Part shown: positions 16,963-24,840 of the stretch, piece by piece
How the letters are laid out: each line of letters starts with the position of its first letter
Position numbering within the stretch: the stretch's first letter is position 1
Notes under the pieces: generated by a model
The model's input: only the letters and a program-made list of their open reading frames with translations
The model's database searches: none
Told to the model about the DNA's origin: nothing
Made by a program: the position numbers and the translations under genes
Source of the DNA: Chitinophaga sp. HK235
GTDB taxonomy: Bacteria; Bacteroidota; Bacteroidia; Chitinophagales; Chitinophagaceae
DNA length: 64,000 nt
NCBI RefSeq assembly: GCF_018255755.1
Contig: NZ_CP073766.1
Span: forward strand, 7,314,501 to 7,378,500
Reading direction: 5' to 3'

Positions 16963-18303
16963 ATGATCTGGTTAGAGTTCGCAATATTACTCGCAGCTAT
17001 CCTGGTGGGCGCCCGTATGAAAGGGATCGGACTTGGTGTGATGGGCATGGTGGCACTGGCGATCTATATTTTTATATTCCGTATGCGCCCGGCAGACCCG
17101 CCGATAGACGTTATGCTGATCATCCTGGCGGTAGTGACCACCGCCGCCACGTTGCAGGCTGCAGGTGGGATGGACTACCTGGTACGGCTGGCCGAAAAAA
17201 TATTGAAAAGTAAACCTTCCCTGATCGTGTTGCTGGGACCACTGGTAACCTATTGTTTTACTCTCTTTGCCGGTACGGCCCACATCACCTACTCTCTGTT
17301 ACCCATTATTGCTGAGGTATCTACCAAGAAAAAAATAAGGCCGGAACGGGCGCTGAGTATCTCTGTGATATCCTCGCACCTGGCTATTACGGCAAGCCCT
17401 ATCTCCGCGGCTACTGCCGCTTTGCTCACTATCCTCAGTGGTAAAACCGAACTGCTGGATATCCTGAAAGTATGTATCCCTGCTACCATTATCGGGACAC
17501 TGGCCGGTGTGGCGGTATGCTGGAAAAAAGGAAAAGAGCTGGATAAAGATCCGGTATTCCTGGAAAAGATGAAAGATCCCGAGTTTGCTGAAAGTATCAA
17601 TGGAGATGTGAAGGAACACAAAGCGCCACTGTTGCCCGGCGCTAAAACCTCCGTGCTGATCTTCGGACTCGCAGTACTGCTGATTGTACTGGTAGGGGCA
17701 TTTCCCAATATGCTGCCTTCTTTCGGGGAAGGCAAGAGCAATATGGCTGTAGATGCCAAAGGGCATATTAAAATGGCTGCCGTGATAGAACTGGTGATGC
17801 TGGCCGCTGCTGCTGCCATTATGCTGATATGCCGCACTACCGCCGCTGCTGTGGCCAAAGCCAGCCTGTTCACCTCCGGCGCCCAGGCCGTAGTGTCCAT
17901 CTTCGGAGTGGTATGGATGAGTGCCACATTTATGCAAACCAATACCGGTATCATTGAGAGCACGCTGGGTGATATGGTAAGGGCCGCTCCCTGGACCTTC
18001 GCCATCGCCTTGTTTATACTGAGCATATTACTTTTCAGCCAGGCAGCTACCACCAAAGCCCTGATGCCCCTGGGGTTAAGCCTGGGCATCATCCCGGCTC
18101 ATATGGTAGCAATGTTCCCGGCTGTAAACGGAGATTTCTTTTTACCGGGTTACCCCACACTGCTGGCGGCCATTAACTTCGACCGCACCGGCAGCACCCA
18201 TATCGGGAAATACCTGGTAAACCATAGCTTTATGATTCCCGGACTCGTGAGTGTAGCCGTATCCGTTGCCGCCGGTTTCTTTCTGGCTGGCATCCTGCTA
18301 TAG
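16963..18303 (+). CDS. Anaerobic C4-dicarboxylate transporter, DcuA/DcuB family
   Basis: 446 residues, inner-membrane protein with about ten hydrophobic segments spread over the whole length. Family-typical segments include MIWLEFAILLAAILVGARMKG at the start, TTAATLQAAGGMDYLVRLAEKIL, GTAHITYSLLPIIAEV, ISSHLAITASPISAATAALL and the end FLPGYPTLLAAINFDRTGST. Dcu transporters exchange aspartate, fumarate, malate or succinate. Being 130 bp downstream of aspA, it probably imports aspartate in exchange for fumarate or succinate. DcuA versus DcuB type cannot be settled here. Confidence 0.92.
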   Translation: MIWLEFAILLAAILVGARMKGIGLGVMGMVALAIYIFIFRMRPADPPIDVMLIILAVVTTAATLQAAGGMDYLVRLAEKILKSKPSLIVLLGPLVTYCFTLFAGTAHITYSLLPIIAEVSTKKKIRPERALSISVISSHLAITASPISAATAALLTILSGKTELLDILKVCIPATIIGTLAGVAVCWKKGKELDKDPVFLEKMKDPEFAESINGDVKEHKAPLLPGAKTSVLIFGLAVLLIVLVGAFPNMLPSFGEGKSNMAVDAKGHIKMAAVIELVMLAAAAAIMLICRTTAAAVAKASLFTSGAQAVVSIFGVVWMSATFMQTNTGIIESTLGDMVRAAPWTFAIALFILSILLFSQAATTKALMPLGLSLGIIPAHMVAMFPAVNGDFFLPGYPTLLAAINFDRTGSTHIGKYLVNHSFMIPGLVSVAVSVAAGFFLAGILL

Positions 18304-18344
18304 ATAGACGACCATATTTTACCAAACTCCAAAATGTAACCTTT

Positions 18345-19508
18345 ATGCTTATCCGCAATTGGCTGGTAGCCTGTATACTGCTGTTTCCTCTTGCTGCGAT
18401 GGCACAGCAGCAGGAAACCAAAGCAGATACCGCCTACAAGCCGCTGATACCCATTAGTAAAGCCCCTCTCCTCAATAACGTGGATCTTATTGCCAACATG
18501 CGTTTCGCTTTCCGGAATGAATTCGATAAAGGTACCTACACTCGCTCCCGCTTTGAAAATGAACAGTTCCGCCTTGAAATAAAAGGAAAGGTCCTCGATA
18601 AACTGTATTTCCGTTTCCGTGACCGTTATACCCGTGATCCAATCACACAATCGATCGATAATCTTAGCCGCTCTACAGACCTGGCCTTCCTGCGCTTTGA
18701 TCCCAACGATCACTGGAAGATATATGCCGGTAAGTTGTGTGCCGATTGGGGCGGTGTGGAGTTTGATGATAACCCTATTCAGATCTATGAATATTCGGAT
18801 ATTATTGAGAACGCTGATAACTTCCTGACAGGTGCAGGTGTTGGATATGTACTCAATAAAAACCATGAGTTCACCTTTCAGTTGCTCAACAGCCGGACCA
18901 AAACTTTCAAGGAACTGTATGATTCTATTCCGGGTATTGTGGAGAGCAGATTCCCTTTTGCAGGAGTGATCAACTGGCGCGGGCATTTCTTTAATGGTAA
19001 AGTTTTTACCATCTGGTCTTACAGTCTCTTTAAAGAGGCCACCCATCAGTACATGACCTACATCGCCTTGGGCAACTCGCTGATACTGCGCAACTTTAAG
19101 CTGGACTATGACTTTAAGTACAGTATAGAAAATCTGGACCGCAAGTTTATCGTCTCCAACTGGATTCCCAATATGAAAGCTGCACAGGGTGTTGCGTATA
19201 TGAGCCATTGGATCAGAGCCGATGTGAGACTGAATAAAGTGGTGCATATCACCGCCACCGGCTATGTGGACTATGCCTGGTGGAATGGCAACCCGGATCC
19301 TAACAAGGATAAGAAACTCCGTACCGCCTGGGGTTATATACCCGCACTGGAGATTTATCCCTTTGATAAATATGACCTGAAAATATTTGCCAACATGGTA
19401 GGCAGAATATATCGGTATACCAGTTACGCACAAACGAAGTTTGGTTTGGTGAATGATGATACCTACCGCTTTTCGATTGGGTTTATTACGCCATTGTTAG
19501 TGTTGTAG
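18345..19508 (+). CDS. Outer-membrane porin
   Basis: 387 residues with a signal peptide (MLIRNWLVACILLFPLAAMAQQ). The rest is rich in alternating aromatic and polar strands (EFDKGTYTRSRFENEQFRLEIKG, DKLYFRFRDRYTRD, HWKIYAGKLCADWGG), the pattern of phosphate-selective-porin-like Bacteroidota porins, ending in IGFITPLLVL. It starts 41 bp after the transporter stop, so it should be co-transcribed with aspA and the Dcu gene and provide the outer-membrane route for dicarboxylates or aspartate. That role is inferred from context only. Confidence 0.85.
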   Translation: MLIRNWLVACILLFPLAAMAQQQETKADTAYKPLIPISKAPLLNNVDLIANMRFAFRNEFDKGTYTRSRFENEQFRLEIKGKVLDKLYFRFRDRYTRDPITQSIDNLSRSTDLAFLRFDPNDHWKIYAGKLCADWGGVEFDDNPIQIYEYSDIIENADNFLTGAGVGYVLNKNHEFTFQLLNSRTKTFKELYDSIPGIVESRFPFAGVINWRGHFFNGKVFTIWSYSLFKEATHQYMTYIALGNSLILRNFKLDYDFKYSIENLDRKFIVSNWIPNMKAAQGVAYMSHWIRADVRLNKVVHITATGYVDYAWWNGNPDPNKDKKLRTAWGYIPALEIYPFDKYDLKIFANMVGRIYRYTSYAQTKFGLVNDDTYRFSIGFITPLLVL

Positions 19509-19546
19509 TCTGCATGAGGGTTACAACAAGGGTATAAAAAAACAAA

Positions 19547-19576
19547 GGCGCGAAGGATTTCCTTCGCGCCTTATGC
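19547..19576. terminator. Terminator of the aspA-transporter-porin unit
   Basis: GGCGCGAAGG and CCTTCGCGCC pair around a 4-nt loop. The opposite strand carries a run of A residues upstream, so it can also serve the convergent gene at 19592. Confidence 0.85.
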
Positions 19577-19591
19577 TTTATAGAGATGATT

Positions 19592-22036
19592 TTAGAACTC
19601 CTGTTCAAATTTGCCTACAGTTCCTTCATCAGTGATACCCTGAACCACGAGGCGGAAACGTTTGGTGAAGTCGTTGTTGTAGAACTCCACTTTGGCGGTA
19701 TGGGTGAGGGTATCTATCGGCACGTTGGGATTCCAGTAGAGGGTAAGCCGTTTGTCGGGCAGGGCATGTACTTCTTTTTTCACGGAGTAGTCTGGTGAAT
19801 AGAAGGTTTTTACCACAGTATAACCTGCTTTTTTATACAGCTGGAATCCTTTTACAGTAGGATCGTTGGCTGGTGGGTTGTCACCGCCTTTTTTGGTGTA
19901 TACGGCAATGGCGCCGTTAGCACCACCGAAGCCGCCCAGGAAAGGAGGACGGAATACTTTGATCAGCGCCACATCGTTGATGGAGAGGGTACTCAGCATG
20001 CTGACGTCGGTCTGCATCTCGTTGAGGTACAGGCCTGGTTTGCCGCCGCGCCATGACAGGCTGGGGTTGCTGAGATCACCGGTGATCTGTAAACCGGCCA
20101 CTTTGGACTGGAGGTACTGGAAGATATTAAAGGCAGTAGGATTTTCCTTCGTAAGGTCAAAGGAATATCCATCGCCGCCGGAGAACATACCGGAGGCATA
20201 ACGTTTTTCTGTAGTCTCTTCCGGTTTGATCTTTTTAGCGTTGACATTTACTTCCTGGAGATAAACCGTTTTGTTGTTGATAGCGCGGTTTACCTTGTTG
20301 CTTTCGGCCGCACTGGCGAGGAAAAGCTTCAGGGAAGTATTGTCTACTGCAGGAGGCACCCGCAGCGGGTAAGGTATTTTAACCTGGGTGGCGCGGTCAA
20401 AGAAGTGGATATCGAACTTCACGTTAACATCTCTGCTTTTCTTTGCATCGCTGCCCTGGTAGTAGATGTAAGCTGTATCCGGGAAAACCATGTTGGCGAT
20501 ATTGAACTCACCTTTTTCGTTGATAGGCGCAGAGGCGAACATGGAGGAACTGTCTATCGGCAGTTTGATGATCATGTCCAGTTTGCCGTTAACGATAGGG
20601 CGGCCATTTGGTCCGGTGGTAATACCTTTCACGAGCAGGCCCTGTTCATAAGGATATCTGATATCGGGGAATTCATTCTTAGCGATTTTTTCCCAGCTGA
20701 ATCTGCGCCATCCGTTGGTCAGCATTACCAGGTCCAGTGCCTGCAGGGTAGCAGGGGCATTGTCCCGGAAGTACCAGTTGGGATTGTATACATATCCTTT
20801 AAGGTCGGAGGTCAGCAGGAGGGTAGATACGATATCGGCAGCGTTTTTATCCACCGGAACAGCGTCTGCATCGGTGATGGCCACGGAGATATTGGACTGC
20901 AGTGTGTCGGGGAGGCGCAGCACAAAGGTGCTTTTTTTGCGGGCATCCCTGGCTACGTCAGATTCCAGTACGTCCATTTCCATGCGGTCGTTGTTGCGTA
21001 CAAAAGCCAGTCTTTCTGCCAGTGGCAGGCCGTTGCTGCCGAACAGCGTGATCTGCAGGATACCGCTGGGCAGTTTGTCGGCGGGGATAAAGCCGCTGAT
21101 ACGACCTTCAGACACGTCGAGGATGGCTTTATATACCAGCTGCTGGCCCATCTGGCCGATGGCTACCAGTTTGTTGAATGCTGTATCACCATTATTGGCT
21201 GGAACAGCCTGATAGAAGATGCGTGCACCTTTGTTGAATACTTTCAGAGAAGCGCCGGTAGACTGTGACGCAGGCAGGGTAAAGGTTTTGGTTTGGCCTT
21301 TGGCACTTTTTACGACTGCCTGGTAGGCGTCGGATGCGGCGCCGGGAGTTACTTCAAAGGTGCCCATCCCGTCGTGAACGGTTTTGATAGCAGTGTTTTT
21401 GGCATCTTTGATAGTGCCACTCACCTCGATGGGATAGCCATTGTTGTCGATAGCCTTGAAAGCCACGGTATTAGGCTGACCGGAGATCAGGTTGCCGCCT
21501 TCAGGAAAGAACTGTACAGAAAAGTCCTGGGCGGTACTGTCGGTAGCGGGTCCGCTCTTTTTAGCGGGATCAAATATCTCGATGGTACGGGAATAGGTAA
21601 AGGCCGGGTCAAAGTTGAGCATCCAGGCGGTATAGGCTCTCAGTTGGTATACGCCGGGTTTCTGAGTTTCCGGCAGGTCGAAGTTGCCCGGAGCACCGGC
21701 ATTAAAGATGCCGAACAGTTTTTTCTGCACGACATTGTTATTCTTGTCCAGCAGCTCTACATACAGGTTGGTAGCCTGTGTAGAGGGAAGACCCTGAAGG
21801 GTCACATATCCTTTGAACCAGATGGTTTCACCGGCGGCGTAATAGTCTTTATCCAGGTGCAGGTAGACTTTTTCCTGTGGGTAGCGGTTGTTGTACTGTT
21901 GTAAAGCCTGAACGAGATGATCTGACCAGTCGGCAGGGGGAGGCATAACCGCCACGGCACCCATTACTCCGGCCAGCAGGGTAGCGGGAATCATCCACTT
22001 CAGGTGACGTCTCTTTTTTGTATTGTGCGCTTGCAT
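19592..22036 (-). CDS. MG2-domain protein with a TonB-plug-like domain and no barrel
   Basis: 814 residues. N-terminal membrane or signal segment (HLKWMIPATLLAGVMGAVAVM, about 11-31), then an alpha-2-macroglobulin MG2-like region (about 50-150: EKVYLHLDKDYYAAGETIWFKGYV, LYVELLDKNNNVVQKK), several beta-sandwich segments, and near the end a plug-like segment (about 650-740: FNIFQYLQSKVAGLQITGD, LYLNEMQTDVSMLSTLSINDVALIKV, GGANGAIAVYTKKG). No beta-barrel follows the plug; only about 80 residues remain. Proteins of this build are frequent in Bacteroidota and lack an assigned role; involvement in outer-membrane transport or peptide handling is speculation. On the minus strand TATTTTTG (22078-22085) is a plausible -7 box. 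Confidence 0.85.
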   Translation of the reverse strand: MQAHNTKKRRHLKWMIPATLLAGVMGAVAVMPPPADWSDHLVQALQQYNNRYPQEKVYLHLDKDYYAAGETIWFKGYVTLQGLPSTQATNLYVELLDKNNNVVQKKLFGIFNAGAPGNFDLPETQKPGVYQLRAYTAWMLNFDPAFTYSRTIEIFDPAKKSGPATDSTAQDFSVQFFPEGGNLISGQPNTVAFKAIDNNGYPIEVSGTIKDAKNTAIKTVHDGMGTFEVTPGAASDAYQAVVKSAKGQTKTFTLPASQSTGASLKVFNKGARIFYQAVPANNGDTAFNKLVAIGQMGQQLVYKAILDVSEGRISGFIPADKLPSGILQITLFGSNGLPLAERLAFVRNNDRMEMDVLESDVARDARKKSTFVLRLPDTLQSNISVAITDADAVPVDKNAADIVSTLLLTSDLKGYVYNPNWYFRDNAPATLQALDLVMLTNGWRRFSWEKIAKNEFPDIRYPYEQGLLVKGITTGPNGRPIVNGKLDMIIKLPIDSSSMFASAPINEKGEFNIANMVFPDTAYIYYQGSDAKKSRDVNVKFDIHFFDRATQVKIPYPLRVPPAVDNTSLKLFLASAAESNKVNRAINNKTVYLQEVNVNAKKIKPEETTEKRYASGMFSGGDGYSFDLTKENPTAFNIFQYLQSKVAGLQITGDLSNPSLSWRGGKPGLYLNEMQTDVSMLSTLSINDVALIKVFRPPFLGGFGGANGAIAVYTKKGGDNPPANDPTVKGFQLYKKAGYTVVKTFYSPDYSVKKEVHALPDKRLTLYWNPNVPIDTLTHTAKVEFYNNDFTKRFRLVVQGITDEGTVGKFEQEF

Positions 22037-22168
22037 GAACTGTATTTTGAGCCGATATAATGGGTATAATAATAGGACAAAAATATAAACTTCGGAAAGA
22101 ATAAAGGCTAAGATTACGGGAGGTTTGTTATTATTGCGTGTTTAAGCATTGGTTTTAACAGGAATTTA

Positions 22169-23419
22169 ATGAGTTCAATCCGGAAAAGATTAGTGGTGGC
22201 CGGCGGTGGCGCGGCCGGTTTTTTTTGTGCGGTGAATGCAGCGCGGTTATGTCCGGGGCTTGAAGTGCTGGTGCTGGAAAAAACAGGCAAGCTGTTATCC
22301 AAGGTGAAAGTGAGTGGTGGCGGTCGCTGTAATGTGACCCATAATGCGCCGGATATCACGTATATGACTAAACGTTATCCGAGAGGAGCCCACTTTGTCA
22401 GAAAGACCTACTCCCGTTTTTTTGTGACCGATACGATAGCCTGGTTTGAAGAGCGGGGCGTGAAACTGAAGGCAGAAGCGGACGGGCGGATGTTCCCGCT
22501 TACCGACGATTCACAAACCATCATCGACTGCCTGTTGCGGGAAGTCGATAAATACCATGTAAAAGTAGAGACCAACAAGGAAGTAACAGGTCTGGAGAAA
22601 GGCCCTGATGGCCGCTGGCTCCTGCAATTACAGAATGGCCAGGAGCTGCAGGCTGACTATATCTGCATAGCAGCGGGCGGTTATGCTCAGGCCGGTAAAT
22701 TTGGCTGGCTGGAGAAAACCGGCCACAGTATTGTGCCGCCGGCACCTTCCCTGTTTACATTTAATATGCCCGGTCATCCTATCACCTCACTGATGGGTGT
22801 AGCCACTACGGCGCACGTAAAAATTGCCGGCACCAAATTACAGGAGCAGGGCCCGGTGCTGATCACCCACTGGGGGATGAGCGGCCCGGCAGTACTGCGT
22901 TTATCAGCCTGGGGTGCCCGCGATCTGCAGGCACTGCAATATACCTTCACGGCTATTGTCAACTGGCTGCCTGACTACAACGAAAACAGCCTGCGGGAAG
23001 AATGGCCTTCCCTGCGCCAGGAGCTGGGTAAACAGAAAATACATCACAAAAATCCGTTTGGCCTGCCTCAGCGGCTGTGGCAGTTTTTACTGGGCCAGGC
23101 AGGTATCGGGGAAGAACTGCGCTGGGCCGATGTTCCGGCCAAAGACCAGAACCGGCTCATGAAACTGCTGGTGTGCATGGAGTTTCCGGTGAAAGGAAAA
23201 ACTACTTTTAAAGAAGAATTTGTTACCTGCGGAGGTATTACCCTCAGCGAAATAGAACCAGCTACGATGGAAAGCCGCTTAGTACCCAACCTGTTTTTTG
23301 CGGGAGAAGTAATGGACGTAGATGGCATCACCGGCGGATTTAACTTCCAGCACGCCTGGACGAGCGGGTTTATTGCAGCTTCGGCAATCGCTAACGGTGA
23401 TGCATGTGATTCTCTCTGA
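22169..23419 (+). CDS. NAD(P)/FAD-dependent oxidoreductase, HI0933/BaiN type
   Basis: 416 residues. The Rossmann FAD-binding motif is at the start (RLVVAGGGAAGFFCAVNAAR), followed by the family-specific LLSKVKVSGGGRCNVTHN and later CIAAGGYAQAGKFGW, ITHWGMSGPAVLRLSAW, and the C-terminal FAD-contact VTCGGITLSEIEPATMES and GEVMDVDGITGGFNFQHAWTSG. This is the HI0933/YhiN flavoprotein family, whose cellular substrate is generally unknown. Its last codons, including the TGA stop, lie inside a dispersed AACTGTG-type repeat, which therefore encodes the C-terminal NGDACDSL. Confidence 0.92.
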   Translation: MSSIRKRLVVAGGGAAGFFCAVNAARLCPGLEVLVLEKTGKLLSKVKVSGGGRCNVTHNAPDITYMTKRYPRGAHFVRKTYSRFFVTDTIAWFEERGVKLKAEADGRMFPLTDDSQTIIDCLLREVDKYHVKVETNKEVTGLEKGPDGRWLLQLQNGQELQADYICIAAGGYAQAGKFGWLEKTGHSIVPPAPSLFTFNMPGHPITSLMGVATTAHVKIAGTKLQEQGPVLITHWGMSGPAVLRLSAWGARDLQALQYTFTAIVNWLPDYNENSLREEWPSLRQELGKQKIHHKNPFGLPQRLWQFLLGQAGIGEELRWADVPAKDQNRLMKLLVCMEFPVKGKTTFKEEFVTCGGITLSEIEPATMESRLVPNLFFAGEVMDVDGITGGFNFQHAWTSGFIAASAIANGDACDSL

Positions 23420-23431
23420 TGGACCTGATGA
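23393..23431 (+). repeat. AACTGTG/TGATG dispersed repeat, copy 3
   Basis: AACGGTGATGCATGTGATT, then CTGATGGACCTGATGA. It overlaps the 3' end of the flavoprotein gene and is inverted relative to copy 4 about 100 bp away; both contain CTGATGGACCTGATGA exactly. Confidence 0.6.
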
Positions 23432-23457
23432 ACGAAGATCATCTTAATGGATAAAAA

Positions 23458-23494
23458 CGAAGGGCCTGGATATGACTTCCAGGCCCTTCGCTTT
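23458..23494. terminator. Bidirectional terminator between flavoprotein and kinase genes
   Basis: CGAAGGGCCTGG and CCAGGCCCTTCG are a perfect 12-bp stem with a 9-nt loop, followed by CTTTT on + and preceded by AAAA. Confidence 0.85.
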
Positions 23495-23529
23495 TATCAA
23501 ATTCGTTATTATCAAAACTTAATCTTCTA

Positions 23530-23567
23530 TCATCAGGTCCATCAGAAAAATCATACACATCACAGTT
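23530..23567 (-). repeat. AACTGTG/TGATG dispersed repeat, copy 4
   Basis: On the minus strand AACTGTGATGTGTATGAT, then CTGATGGACCTGATGA. Its first AA belongs to the TAA stop of the deoxynucleoside kinase, exactly as copy 1 begins in the pcm stop. Its head AACTGTGATG-GTATGAT is the head of the units at 41604 and 41668. Confidence 0.6.
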
Positions 23568-24195
23568 ACAGTTTCAGGTAGTGTACTCCCGGCTCATACT
23601 CTTTCTCCAGCGCAGCCAGCAGGTTCTGAAAATCGTTGGGCTGGCGGAGGAAATCCACTTTGGTGGTATCGATCACGAGTGTGCGTACAGGATGTTGTTT
23701 GATATACTGCATGTAGGTATCGTGAACGTTGAGTAGGTATTCGTCAGGGATTTGCTGCTCATAGGAGCGGTTCCGGTGGCGGATATTTTCCTGGAGTTTG
23801 GCCACAGGAGCGTTCAGGAAAATGAGCAGTTCCGGTTGCACCAGCTGTGGATTGATGATGTCGAAGAGTTTTTGGTAGAGGGAATACTCTTCTTCGGGCA
23901 GGGTTATTTTTGCGAACAGCAGGCTTTTGATAAACAGGTAATCGGAGATTATGACTTCGCTGAACAGGTCCTGGGTTTGCAGCATGTCTTTCAGCTGTTT
24001 ATATCTTTCAGCCATAAAAAAAAGTTCCAGTGGAAACGCGTACTGCTGCGGGCGTTCGTAGAAGAGCGGCAGGAAGGGATTGTCTGCAAATTCTTCCAGG
24101 ATCAGTTTAGCGGAAAAGTGTTGAGACAACATATTGGCCAGTGTGGTTTTGCCGGCCCCGATATTCCCTTCTATGGTAATAAATTTATAGTGCAT
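23566..24195 (-). CDS. Deoxynucleoside kinase
   Basis: 209 residues from the ATG giving MHYKFITIEGNIGAGKTT; a longer in-frame start adds 15 residues before the P-loop and is unlikely. The P-loop GNIGAGKTT (about 9-17) and the family marks EEFADNPFL, FFMAERYKQL and RHRNRSYEQQIPDEYL identify the dNK/dGK-type kinases that phosphorylate deoxynucleosides for dNTP salvage in the cytosol. It follows folK by 58 nt on the same strand, probably one transcript; the folK-dNK pairing is common in Bacteroidota. Which deoxynucleoside is preferred cannot be told. Confidence 0.92.
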   Translation of the reverse strand: MHYKFITIEGNIGAGKTTLANMLSQHFSAKLILEEFADNPFLPLFYERPQQYAFPLELFFMAERYKQLKDMLQTQDLFSEVIISDYLFIKSLLFAKITLPEEEYSLYQKLFDIINPQLVQPELLIFLNAPVAKLQENIRHRNRSYEQQIPDEYLLNVHDTYMQYIKQHPVRTLVIDTTKVDFLRQPNDFQNLLAALEKEYEPGVHYLKL

Positions 24196-24253
24196 GCATT
24201 GGATTTTATGGCACAAGGCATTGGTGGCGGGTAAGGCCACTATGAATGGCTGC

Positions 24254-24754
24254 CTAGTGTTTTTGCGTATCAGTATTCAGTTTCAGCGCGCTCAGATCAT
24301 CAGGGCATTCCTGTTGCAATTGCCTTACAGTTTTATGCAGTACCGGATGGAGGTAGTCGGGCACAATTTCGTTGAGGGGTACCAGCACAAACTGTCGCAG
24401 GTGCATCCGGGGATGCGGAAGTTTCAGTTCGGGCAGTGACACGATTTCGCTGTTAAAGAAGATCAGGTCTATATCGATTACCCGGGCACCCCATTTTTCC
24501 TGGCGGATGCGGCCTATGCGGCGTTCTATCCCCAGTAGTGTATGCAGTAACGTTAGTGCGTCGAGCGTAGTATGTATCTCCAGTCCCTGGTTCAGGTAGT
24601 CAGGCTGGTCTACAGAGCCCCACGGGGCTGTCTGGTATAAGGCAGAGGTTTTTATCACCTCTCCGGCTTCTGCGGCGATGTACTGTATCGCTTTTTGCAG
24701 GTTGGCGATCCGGTCGCCCAGATTGCCACCTATAAGTAATATTGCTGTATTCAT
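24254..24754 (-). CDS. folK: 2-amino-4-hydroxy-6-hydroxymethyldihydropteridine pyrophosphokinase
   Basis: 166 residues from the ATG giving MNTAILLIGGNLGDR. Transfers pyrophosphate from ATP to 6-hydroxymethyl-dihydropterin in folate synthesis. The HPPK signature is present: GGNLGDR near the N-terminus, SALYQTAPWGSVDQPDYLNQ, and the catalytic WGARVIDIDLIFF, followed by LPHPRMHLRQFVLVPLNEI. Length matches single-domain FolK. It is the first gene of the folK-kinase unit and is divergent from sppA. Confidence 0.95.
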   Translation of the reverse strand: MNTAILLIGGNLGDRIANLQKAIQYIAAEAGEVIKTSALYQTAPWGSVDQPDYLNQGLEIHTTLDALTLLHTLLGIERRIGRIRQEKWGARVIDIDLIFFNSEIVSLPELKLPHPRMHLRQFVLVPLNEIVPDYLHPVLHKTVRQLQQECPDDLSALKLNTDTQKH

Positions 24755-24769
24755 GTATATTCTGAGGCC

Positions 24770-24777
24770 CAAAAGTA
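24770..24777 (-). promoter_or_regulatory. -7 box of the folK promoter
   Basis: On the minus strand TACTTTTG, a perfect TAnnTTTG, about 15 nt before the folK ATG. No clear -33 TTG was found at the expected distance. Confidence 0.45.
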
Positions 24778-24840
24778 GCCATATTCCTTATTTTTGAAAA
24801 AATGTATCTTTCCACTTCCCTTTCATTTTAACTAAAACGT

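Noticed and set aside
18150..19433. 427-codon minus-strand frame opposite the porin
   Set aside because: The porin on the + strand has a signal peptide, barrel pattern and operon context; the antisense frame has none.
23393..23567. CRISPR array or tandem repeat around 23.4 kb
   Set aside because: Only two arms in inverted orientation with a terminator between them; no regular spacers and no cas genes.
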